Shown in pieces: positions 8,078-16,056 of a stretch of DNA of 16,056 bases; within the stretch, counting starts at the first letter, position 1; each line of letters starts with the position of its first letter. The stretch comes from Planctomycetota bacterium (GTDB lineage Bacteria > Planctomycetota > Phycisphaerae > UBA1845): the NCBI GenBank assembly GCA_024278775.1, contig JAJRSP010000089.1:1-16056 (forward strand), read 5' to 3'. Both the position numbers and the translations under genes were made by a program. The notes below the pieces were generated by a model. It saw only the letters and a list, made by a program, of their open reading frames with translations, was not told the DNA's origin and ran no database searches.

Positions 8078-9151
8078 ATGGGGTATTCCGACAAACCGCT
8101 AGACAATCCGATCAACTGGTCGTTCAAGGTCGGTCGGCTGTTTGGTATCGACATTCGCGTCCACATCGCGTTTGTGATCTGCGCGTTCGTCCTGCTCGCG
8201 ATGGAGATGCCCAAGGGGGACGATGCCTCTACGGTACCACTCGCGACCTCGCTCGTGCGTGCGCTCGGCGGCTACGCGATCCTTTTCGTCATCGTGCTGT
8301 TGCATGAGTTCGGCCACTGCTTCGGTGCGCGATACACCGGAGGCGAGGCCCACAAAATCCTGATCTGGCCGCTCGGCGGTCTGGCCTACACCCAACCGCC
8401 CCACACACCCAGGGCGCACATGATTACAACGGTGGCCGGTCCGACGGTCAACGTCATCATCTGCGCCATCTGCTCCGCCATAATCGTCATGTGGACCGGG
8501 CACCTCGGTGCCGTCCCCTGGAACCCGCTGCATCCGATGTGGCCTGCCACCGCAAGTATCATCCCAACCGAGCCCCAACTCTGGCTCATGCGCGTCTTTG
8601 GGATCAGCTATCTGCTGCTCCTCTTTAACCTGCTGCCGATCTTCCCGTTCGACGGCGGCCGCGTGCTGCAAGCGTTCCTCTGGCCACGGAAGGGCTACGC
8701 CCGCTCGATGGAAATCGCGACGAGCACGGGCATGATCGGCGCGGTGATTGTGGGGGTGTTCGCGTTGTTCATCGAGGAGAGCTGGCTCTTGATGATGATC
8801 GCGGTGTTCGGCTATCTCACCTGCTGGCAGACGCGGCGCGTGCTTCGTGAGCAAGGTGCCTATGGGTTGAGTGAGGCCGGTATGGGATATGGCGGCGGCG
8901 GAGAGTTTGACGTCGCGATCGAGCCCGACAGGGAACCCGGCTTCTTTGAGAAGCGCCGCCTCAAACGAGAAGCCGCCCGAGCCGAGCGAGAACGACGACA
9001 ACGCGAGAAGATGGAACAAGTCATTGAACAAATCCTCCGCAAAGTCTCTGAGCAAGGAATGCACGCGTTGACACCGCGCGAACGCGCCACGCTCGAAGAG
9101 GAAACCAAACGCCAACAGTCACTCTCCTCCGGCGATGCCCCGCGACGGTAG
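8078..9151 (+). CDS. M50-family site-2 intramembrane metalloprotease with the same C-terminal tail as the rhomboid
   Basis: A 357-residue polytopic membrane protein. The zinc motif HEFGH is at residues 76-80 and the second motif NLLPIFPFDGGR has Asn184 and Asp192. GGLAYTQPP and AGPTVNVII between them are typical of compact M50/SpoIVFB-like proteases. No PDZ or CBS domain is present, unlike RseP. After the last helix (about residue 248) comes a charged, Arg/Glu-rich helical linker (290-311), then a tail (312-346) with ILRKVSEQGMHALTPRE. This nearly repeats the tail of the rhomboid encoded just upstream. The ATG at 8078 has AGGGA seven bases before it. Substrate unknown; such enzymes typically release membrane-tethered regulators. 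Confidence 0.92.
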   Translation: MGYSDKPLDNPINWSFKVGRLFGIDIRVHIAFVICAFVLLAMEMPKGDDASTVPLATSLVRALGGYAILFVIVLLHEFGHCFGARYTGGEAHKILIWPLGGLAYTQPPHTPRAHMITTVAGPTVNVIICAICSAIIVMWTGHLGAVPWNPLHPMWPATASIIPTEPQLWLMRVFGISYLLLLFNLLPIFPFDGGRVLQAFLWPRKGYARSMEIATSTGMIGAVIVGVFALFIEESWLLMMIAVFGYLTCWQTRRVLREQGAYGLSEAGMGYGGGGEFDVAIEPDREPGFFEKRRLKREAARAERERRQREKMEQVIEQILRKVSEQGMHALTPRERATLEEETKRQQSLSSGDAPRR

Positions 9152-9297
9152 CACCGACCGCCCCAACCAAGCCCACAGGCCTCATACCAGCCTCCAGACA
9201 CCTGTGCGTACGCTTCCGGCATCGGGCCTATAATATTTCCGAGAAAACTTTTCCTTCGGTTTGATGTTTGGATCACACTGGCGTCTTAGATAGTGTG

Positions 9298-9855
9298 ATG
9301 GACTTGACCATGACGAAACGTGCTCCCGATAAGACCCGGACGGAATCGATACGAAAGCCTCGGGTTGATGCTCCGCCTCCCCCGTCAGAGGGATGGGCCA
9401 CGACCAGGGAACAGCTGCGACGGATTGCACTGGGGCTGACGCGAACCGCCCACGACGCCGACGACCTGACTCAGCAGACGCTCACCAGGCTTCTCGCGCG
9501 GAGCCCCGGACGGGTAGGCCACATGGGTTATGTCCGCCGGACGATGCTCAGGATATGGCTCGATCAACAACGCTCGCTTCGCCGCAGGCTGTGGCGACTT
9601 GGCCGATTCGCGTTGACTAACAATGCCTGGCACGTGGACTGTGACTCGTTATCGGATCAAGACCAGTGCGGGCGTCTGCGAAAGGCGATTGATGCACTCC
9701 CGCCGCGACAACGAGCGGTCCTAGTCCTGCGGCTGGTAGAAGAACTTGACTACGCCGAGATTTCCGTGGCGCTGAGCTGCTCGATTCAGACCGTGCGTGC
9801 GCATCTGCACCTGGGACGGCAACGGGTGCGACAGATGATGGGAGAACCACTATGA
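9298..9855 (+). CDS. ECF-type RNA polymerase sigma factor
   Basis: An alternative sigma factor of 185 residues that would redirect RNA polymerase to a stress or envelope regulon. Region 2 is recognisable by DADDLTQQTLTRLL followed by GYVRRTMLRIWLDQQRS (the -10 recognition helix). Region 4 runs from LRKAIDALPPRQRAVLVLR through the helix-turn-helix YAEISVALSCSIQTVRAHL. The first 30 residues before region 2 are polar and proline-rich. Starts at 9268 (TTG), 9298 (ATG) and 9310 (ATG) are all in frame and none has a strong ribosome-binding site; 9298 is a compromise. The stop codon overlaps the next start in ATGA, so the anti-sigma gene is translationally coupled. Confidence 0.9.
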   Translation: MDLTMTKRAPDKTRTESIRKPRVDAPPPPSEGWATTREQLRRIALGLTRTAHDADDLTQQTLTRLLARSPGRVGHMGYVRRTMLRIWLDQQRSLRRRLWRLGRFALTNNAWHVDCDSLSDQDQCGRLRKAIDALPPRQRAVLVLRLVEELDYAEISVALSCSIQTVRAHLHLGRQRVRQMMGEPL

Positions 9856-10709
9856 GCGGCACCGAAAAACATTGGACCACCCGGGATCTCGAGCTCTACC
9901 ACGATGGAGAACTCGACACCGCGCGACGGGCTCAGCTCTCCGATGCCCTGCGAAGCGATCACGATCTTTGCGAGCGGCTGGCCGTGGTTCGCCGGGTGGA
10001 TGAGCAATTGCGTACCGCTTTCGTACATCCGGAAGCGGACCAGCCACGTCGACCACTCATGTTCATCCCGTTTGGCTATCCCGCGTTAGCCGCCGCGTGC
10101 TTACTGATTGCGGTGAGCGCAGCCGGATGGTTTTCCGTAAGTCGGCATCCTGCAGAATCGAAGGTGCTCGCCATCCGTCACGATGGTGCGAATGTCACGA
10201 GTAAGCCGGAGTATCAAGCCATCCGCGTCGTCTTTTCGCTACCAGTCGAGACGCGCTCCGATGATGTCCCCACAAAGCGATCAGTCAAAGTCACGAAAGC
10301 GAAACCCTACGCCGGAACGCTCGAGGGATTCCTGACCCGACTGGATAAAGAGATGGCCGCGGGACGAATCAAGCAATCGCTTGCGCTCCTGCGCGGTGCC
10401 TCTGACGAGCAGCGTACGGTGGCGTACCTCCATGTAGGTGCCCGGCTGCGTTCGGCAACGGTGGCCAAGCAGATTCTCGATAGGCTCAGCCCGCGCGAGC
10501 AGTTATTCGTATGCCGTCTGTGGGTCCGCATGCCGGTGGTGCAGCCCACCGTGTTCGAACGACTGCAACGCTTTTCCAGCCAGCCGGAGCTGTACAAAGA
10601 GGTTCGCCAGATTGTAGTCCAGCTTGTTCGCGACCCTCGTCTTCGACCGTGGTTACACGGATATCAACTCGTGGCCCTCAGGAACACGAAACCGGATGCT
10701 TCAGGATAA
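9852..10709 (+). CDS. Membrane-anchored anti-sigma factor
   Basis: A 285-residue protein encoded directly after the sigma factor with an ATGA overlap. The N-terminal cytoplasmic segment (residues 10-58, DLELYHDGELDTARRAQL...RLAVVRRVDEQLR) has the helical pattern of anti-sigma domains but lacks the zinc-binding HxxxCxxC motif. One transmembrane helix follows at about 74-95. The rest (about 190 residues) is outside the cytoplasm; from residue 150 on it is largely helical with no family I recognise. It would hold the sigma factor inactive at the membrane until a signal leads to release. The gene order and topology support this function more than sequence similarity alone. Confidence 0.82.
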   Translation: MSGTEKHWTTRDLELYHDGELDTARRAQLSDALRSDHDLCERLAVVRRVDEQLRTAFVHPEADQPRRPLMFIPFGYPALAAACLLIAVSAAGWFSVSRHPAESKVLAIRHDGANVTSKPEYQAIRVVFSLPVETRSDDVPTKRSVKVTKAKPYAGTLEGFLTRLDKEMAAGRIKQSLALLRGASDEQRTVAYLHVGARLRSATVAKQILDRLSPREQLFVCRLWVRMPVVQPTVFERLQRFSSQPELYKEVRQIVVQLVRDPRLRPWLHGYQLVALRNTKPDASG

Positions 10710-10770
10710 ACGGCCCCTCAAACGCCAAAGACCATGACGTATCACACACCTATTCCAAAGGAGTAAAGAG

Positions 10771-11676
10771 ATGAAATTCCCACGAACTTCCACCATGTTA
10801 CTGTCCCTGACAGCATGCACGCTCATGACCACCGTAGCGAGCGCCTCGCCCCCATCCACGTGGAAGCTGTACGACCTTCGCGATCTGTTTGGCTTGCTAC
10901 CGCCTCCCGAGCGGGTGGAGGCTCCTGTGCCTCAGGCGATGTCCGTCTATACCACTACGGCGGCTCCTACCCCCCCGCCGGATGCCGTGGATGAGTTGAT
11001 GAGCAGACTCCTTGGAAACTTATTCGAACTCGATTCCACCAAGCTCTTCCCCGGCGTCTATGGAATCGAAGGGGATGAAGCCCAACACGCCACTCTCTTT
11101 AAAATGATCGAGGAGGTACGCTCGCTATACAAGGAGCGCTATGAGGTAGAGATTTTCTGGTATTCAGCGCCGTCCGATCAGTCACCGGGTATCGGTGATC
11201 CGGTCACGCCAACCGAGCCAGTACATCGCCACCGCCTTGTGGTCCCCCGCCGTACACCGACGGAGGTGGCACAGATCACACAGCAGGCCTATGTCTCAGG
11301 CATCGATCCTGTCGTGGCCACAGGTGCTATGGGCTATACCTCGGTGACGCAACATGAGGAAAGCGGGTTTCGGGTAGCCATCCTCGTCGGGGCCGGTAGC
11401 AACGCCGAGTCCACCATTTCGATCCAGATCAACGGAGAACTCCGACAAGCCACGATGGGGAAGATGTCCGGACCGGCCGAGGGAAAGGCGTCCCGGTCGG
11501 GAGTGATCGATGAAACACGTAGTATGGCCATTGAATTGCCCAAAGTGAGTATTCGATCCATCCAATCCCTCGTTCATGTCGAATCCGGAAAGCCCACGGT
11601 CCTTGCCGTTGTGGACGGCTTTATCGACGGCGAGTGTATCGTCGTGGCGGCGTCAGTGCGGCCACTCAGCAAGTAG
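10771..11676 (+). CDS. Secreted protein of unknown function in the sigma-factor operon
   Basis: A 301-residue exported protein. A Sec signal peptide covers residues 1-25 with a likely signal-peptidase I site at ASA/S. A lipobox-like LTAC at 13-16 sits inside the hydrophobic core and is less likely to be used. The mature part opens with a YDLRDL motif, passes through a proline/threonine-rich stretch (about 50-75), then a helical segment and a beta-rich C-terminal half. The YDLRDL opening recalls exported planctomycete proteins of unknown role; I cannot assign a function. AGGAG seven bases before the ATG makes this the best ribosome-binding site in the operon. It follows the anti-sigma gene by 61 bases and is probably cotranscribed, so it may be a sensor, ligand or target of the sigma factor. 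Confidence 0.8.
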   Translation: MKFPRTSTMLLSLTACTLMTTVASASPPSTWKLYDLRDLFGLLPPPERVEAPVPQAMSVYTTTAAPTPPPDAVDELMSRLLGNLFELDSTKLFPGVYGIEGDEAQHATLFKMIEEVRSLYKERYEVEIFWYSAPSDQSPGIGDPVTPTEPVHRHRLVVPRRTPTEVAQITQQAYVSGIDPVVATGAMGYTSVTQHEESGFRVAILVGAGSNAESTISIQINGELRQATMGKMSGPAEGKASRSGVIDETRSMAIELPKVSIRSIQSLVHVESGKPTVLAVVDGFIDGECIVVAASVRPLSK

Positions 11677-11741
11677 GATTCAGCGCAGTCTTAAAATGTC
11701 CCACGGATGGCAAAGGGCAGGTCGTTTCCTTCGCGCCAGCA

Positions 11742-11775
11742 CGAAGGGTCGGCCCGCCCTTACATTGACCCTTCG
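11742..11775. terminator. Hairpin between convergent sigma operon and selD, possible terminator
   Basis: CGAAGGGTC (11742-11750) pairs perfectly with GACCCTTCG (11767-11775) around a 16-base loop. A weak pyrimidine/T tract (CCTTTGTT) follows on the plus strand. Its position 66 bases after the secreted-protein gene suits a terminator for the sigma operon. Ten bases (CACGAAGGGT) are shared with the nested palindrome at 7809-7818. Confidence 0.45.
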
Positions 11776-11817
11776 CCTTTGTTATGGGTTTCGATTGCGT
11801 AGGAGCACCGCGGAGGA

Positions 11818-11855
11818 GGCATGTGCCCCCCCGGAAAGGCCGGGGACCTCATGCC
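11818..11855. terminator. GC-rich two-part hairpin downstream of selD
   Basis: GGCATG (11818-11823) pairs with CATGCC (11850-11855). Inside, CCCCGG (11829-11834) pairs with CCGGGG (11840-11845) around a five-base loop. It lies about 40 bases beyond the selD stop. No T-run follows on either strand, so termination would not be of the simple intrinsic type. Confidence 0.35.
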
Positions 11856-11896
11856 GTAAGTTGGGGCCGCCCATCACAGCGATGAACCGCGTAGCA

Positions 11897-12943
11897 TTAG
11901 CTAACCGTTAGCGTGCGTTCGCCCCTGGGTACGGCGCGACCCACGATGGCCGCCGACTTGGTCCCGCGTTGGTTCAGCCCGGCCACGAGCTCATCGACGC
12001 GATCCTCGCCCACCGCCATGAGCAGCCCCCCGGAGGTTTGTGCGTCGGCCAGCACCGACAGCAACGTCCCATCCACACCATCCGCCGCAAATCGATCGCC
12101 GAGATGCGAGAGGTTGGTCTTATAGGCTCGGGTGAGGATGTTCCGTTTCGCCAAGGTCAGCGTCTGATCCAACAGGGGAACCTGGCTCGCCTCCAACTCG
12201 ATACTGACGCCGCTCGCGTCGGCCAACTCGAACGCATGCCCGACAAGGCCAAAGCCGGTGATGTCGGTCACGGTATGTACACCAGCCTCGATTGCAGCCT
12301 CCGACGCGGCGGCGTTCAGGTCAATCATCACGGAGATGGTCTCGGCCAAACCTGCCTCATCTATCTTGCGAGCCTTTGCGGCCGAAGTGAGCACGCCGCT
12401 TCCGATCGGCTTGCTGAGCACAAGCAGATCACCCGGCTTGGCCCCGCCGTTGGTAAACATGCGAGCGGGATCCACGACACCGGTGACACTGAGGCCGAAC
12501 TTAATCTCTTTATCACGTACACTATGGCCACCCGCCACCACGGCACCGGCTGCCAACACACGCTCCGCACCGCCGCGAAGAATATCACCGAGAAGCTCCA
12601 CGGGGAGTTTGTTATCAGGGAAACCCACGATGTTCAGCACGGTGACGGGCCGCCCCCCCATCGCATACACGTCGGACAGGCTGTTGGCGGCCGCGATCTG
12701 TCCAAACACATAGGGATCATCCACGAGGGGCGGAAAGAAGTCGACCGTAGTGACGATGGCCAGCGTATCGGTCAACCGGTAGACACCGGCATCGTCAAAA
12801 TGGTCCGCGCCCACGAGAAGGTTGGGGTCGTCGAACCGGGGAAGCGCACGCAAGACCTGCGCGAGGGCTCCCATCGGGAGCTTGCCCGCTCAGCCCGCGC
12901 AGCTCGCGTAATTCGTCAGCCGTTTTCTTCGCGATAATGCCAT
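11897..12943 (-). CDS. selD: Selenophosphate synthetase, itself a selenoprotein (in-frame UGA at 12890-12892)
   Basis: Makes selenophosphate from selenide and ATP, the selenium donor for selenocysteine. Read with UGA as selenocysteine, the protein has 348 residues and starts MALSRRKRLTNYAS, followed by CAGUAGKLP, the expected active-site loop with Sec18 and the conserved Lys21. A conventional ORF starts only at 12874, after the UGA, and lacks the catalytic loop. The ATG at 12943 is fixed by an in-frame TAG a few codons upstream, with AGAG as a modest ribosome-binding site. Further family motifs: DDAGVY (Asp50/51), FGQIAAANSLSDVYAMGG, VAGGHSVRD, TDITGFGLVGH and DAQTSGGLL. A hairpin follows the UGA directly. 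The gene converges on the sigma operon and is divergent from the isomerase gene. selA, selB and tRNA-Sec are not in this window. Confidence 0.95.
12861..12889 (-). promoter_or_regulatory. SECIS-like hairpin immediately after the selD UGA codon
   Basis: On the minus strand, GCTCCC (12881-12876) and GGGAGC (12872-12867) form a perfect six-pair stem with the three-base loop GAT, whose first base is G as usual in bacterial SECIS loops. A lower stem pairs GCGGG (12889-12885) with CCTCGC (12866-12861), leaving a bulged T and a three-base bulge. The structure starts at the base following UGA. The distance to the loop (14 bases) is on the short side for bacterial elements as I recall them. Confidence 0.65.
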
Positions 12944-13204
12944 GCCCCGACTCTACCCCATGGGGGAACCCGTGTCATCACGCACAAACGCCGATTCGAC
13001 GTCCAGGAACAACCGGGCTATAACCGATGAGGTTACATGGTGTGCGACCGCAACTTTACAAGGGGCGCACGGTATGAACGACTAGGAGACGAGCCTGTGG
13101 GGGCGTAATCAGTCGGTCGGCGGAGTTGTACCTGGGTGATCGTCACCCGGTCCGTCTGTCGCTCGTTCGAAAGTCGAAGGTTTTTTAGGGATGCTGATCG
13201 GCCG

Positions 13205-14200
13205 ATGCGGTACCGCGTTTTTCTCTCAACTGTATTAGTATCAATAGTTTACAGCACTTGCATGGCTGAGCCGGTCAGCGGTATTCGTGCCCAGATCAAG
13301 CCGGTGGTGTACAATGTCCCTGTCGGTCAGCCGGTCTGGGCCTCGATGACCATCGAGAATGTCCTGGCGGAATCGGTCACGCTGACGGTACCGGGGGCCG
13401 AGCCGGCCATTCCCGACCCGGAAATCGGTTTACCGCTGTCTCACATTTTCAGCGGCGAAAAATCGTCCGGGGTCGAAGTCACCACCGGATCCGGTCGGAG
13501 TTGGGAACGCCCCGTGGGTTACCGGCGTCCCAAGGAAGCCCCCATTTTATTGCTCGCCCCGAAAAGCACCGTCGGCACGACCATTGATCTGCGCGAGTAT
13601 TTTCCCGCGCTGAGTACGGCCGGGGAGTACCGCATCATATGGCGGCCCTACGGCGGCGCGGCGGTCAGTGACCCCGTGCGTATCAAGGTCGCGCCGCAAA
13701 AGCGAGTGCAACTCGTCACCGACGACGGCACGCTCACGATCGAGTTGTTTTACGAAGATGCCCCGGCTCACGTCGCCAATTTTCTGGAATTGGTGGAGAC
13801 GGGTTTCTACACGGGCCTCACGTTTCATCGACTGGCTCCGGGCTACATGATCCAGGGCGGCTGCCCGCGCGGCGATGGCACCGGCATGCGACCCGACGGC
13901 AAGCGAACCCACTTCGAACACAACGGACGACACCACCAAAAAGGCACGGTATCCATGGCGCTTCTGGGTGATGATCCAGACTCCGGAAGCAGTCAGTTTT
14001 TCATCTGCTACACACGACAAAAAGACTGGGACGGTCGCTACACGATCTTCGGACAGCTAGTGGGTGAGGAGTCATTCGAAGCATTGGACCGGCTCATGTC
14101 CGTCGAGGTGGATGATACCGGAAAGCCGCGCCGCACGCTGTACATCCGTGCCGCACATGCAGTCCCCATCCCCTCCGCACCGATGCAATCCTACCCGTAA
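13205..14200 (+). CDS. Exported cyclophilin-type peptidyl-prolyl cis-trans isomerase
   Basis: A 331-residue protein. A Sec signal peptide covers residues 1-21 (MRYRVFLSTVLVSIVYSTCMA). A beta-rich domain (about 25-163) ends in a YRIIWRPYGG strand, resembling an immunoglobulin-like fold. The cyclophilin domain runs from about 168 to 316, with FHRLAPGYMIQGG at 207-219, SSQFFI at 262-267 and the YTIFGQLVGEE stretch. Cyclophilins speed proline isomerisation during folding; this one would act in the periplasm or on the surface. The ATG at 13205 is chosen because it begins the signal peptide; the frame extends to a GTG at 13136, which would bury it. No clear ribosome-binding site is seen. Divergent from selD. 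Confidence 0.9.
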   Translation: MRYRVFLSTVLVSIVYSTCMAEPVSGIRAQIKPVVYNVPVGQPVWASMTIENVLAESVTLTVPGAEPAIPDPEIGLPLSHIFSGEKSSGVEVTTGSGRSWERPVGYRRPKEAPILLLAPKSTVGTTIDLREYFPALSTAGEYRIIWRPYGGAAVSDPVRIKVAPQKRVQLVTDDGTLTIELFYEDAPAHVANFLELVETGFYTGLTFHRLAPGYMIQGGCPRGDGTGMRPDGKRTHFEHNGRHHQKGTVSMALLGDDPDSGSSQFFICYTRQKDWDGRYTIFGQLVGEESFEALDRLMSVEVDDTGKPRRTLYIRAAHAVPIPSAPMQSYP

Positions 14201-14300
14201 GGCCGCTGTAGCTGGGCCGCTGCACCTGGTCCTTTGCGACCGGTACCTCCAGCGTCTTTGCCGCCGCGGTTGCCTCTGCGTCAGGCTCCGGACCACGAGT

Positions 14301-14328
14301 TTGTCACCCTCCCCCTTTGCTCTATGAT
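14301..14328 (+). promoter_or_regulatory. Candidate promoter for the ABC-F gene, suggesting a leaderless mRNA
   Basis: TTGTCA (14301-14306) and TATGAT (14323-14328), each one base from consensus, are 16 bases apart. Transcription would start around 14335-14338, at or within three bases of the ATG at 14338. No ribosome-binding site precedes that ATG, consistent with leaderless translation. Confidence 0.5.
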
Positions 14329-14337
14329 GACCGTACG

Positions 14338-16056
<1,719 letters not shown>

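Noticed and set aside
8099..9115. 338-codon minus-strand frame opposite the M50 protease
   Set aside because: Antisense shadow of a clearly conserved protease; His/Arg/Asp-rich translation without motifs.
9229..9234. TATAAT upstream of the ECF sigma gene as a promoter
   Set aside because: Perfect -10 box, but no acceptable -35 hexamer 16-18 bases upstream; may still be real but is not supported enough to list.
10807..10818. LTAC lipobox in the secreted protein, suggesting a lipoprotein
   Set aside because: The Cys lies within the hydrophobic core, which continues to a good signal-peptidase I site (ASA/S); lipoprotein processing is possible but less likely.
11969..12937. 322-codon plus-strand frame opposite selD
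   Set aside because: selD motifs on the minus strand are unmistakable; the plus frame is low-complexity His/Arg/Gly-rich shadow.
13166..13186. TTCGA/TCGAA hairpin followed by six T residues just before the cyclophilin start, as a terminator or tRNA T-arm
   Set aside because: Only five pairs, A/T-containing and with no gene ending upstream on that strand; no tRNA cloverleaf or CCA end around it.

Overview
The window looks like chromosomal DNA from a GC-rich member of the Planctomycetota, possibly Phycisphaerae-like. This is inferred from a C-terminal IPTL/PEP-CTERM-like sorting tail, an ECF sigma/anti-sigma pair in planctomycete style, an expanded RseP, and a rhomboid and an M50 protease with matching tails. 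No rRNA, tRNA or CRISPR array was found.

Layout. Positions 1-47 hold the start of a transposase on the minus strand, and its IS end appears to have removed the 5' end of a CTERM-sorted surface protein gene (139-1536). A small PilZ protein (1804-2181, minus) follows. Next is a minus-strand housekeeping operon, dxr then rseP (6029 down to 2413), with a 16-base overlap and a terminator formed over the rseP stop codon. A 630-base non-coding stretch with a good sigma70-type promoter then leads to a rhomboid protease (6694-7614). A 460-base gap contains a striking nested palindromic element (7748-7886), and after it comes an M50 site-2 protease (8078-9151). A sigma-factor operon follows (9298-11676): ECF sigma factor, membrane-anchored anti-sigma factor and a secreted protein of unknown function. 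It converges on selD (11897-12943, minus). On the far side are an exported cyclophilin-type prolyl isomerase (13205-14200) and an ABC-F ATPase that runs off the window end (14338-16056).

The clearest reinterpretation concerns selD. A simple ORF begins at position 12874, but the real gene starts 69 bases further upstream and reads through an in-frame UGA at 12890-12892. This gives the active-site motif CAGUAGK with selenocysteine at residue 18, followed at once by a SECIS-like hairpin. The organism therefore very probably makes selenoproteins, including its own selenophosphate synthetase.

How the genes may work together. Three intramembrane proteases (RseP, a rhomboid and an M50 protease) lie within 7 kb, next to a transmembrane anti-sigma factor. 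The rhomboid and the M50 protease share a C-terminal cytoplasmic helical tail (ILRKVxExGxHxLTxRE), which suggests a common partner. Whether they act on the neighbouring anti-sigma factor is speculation from position only.
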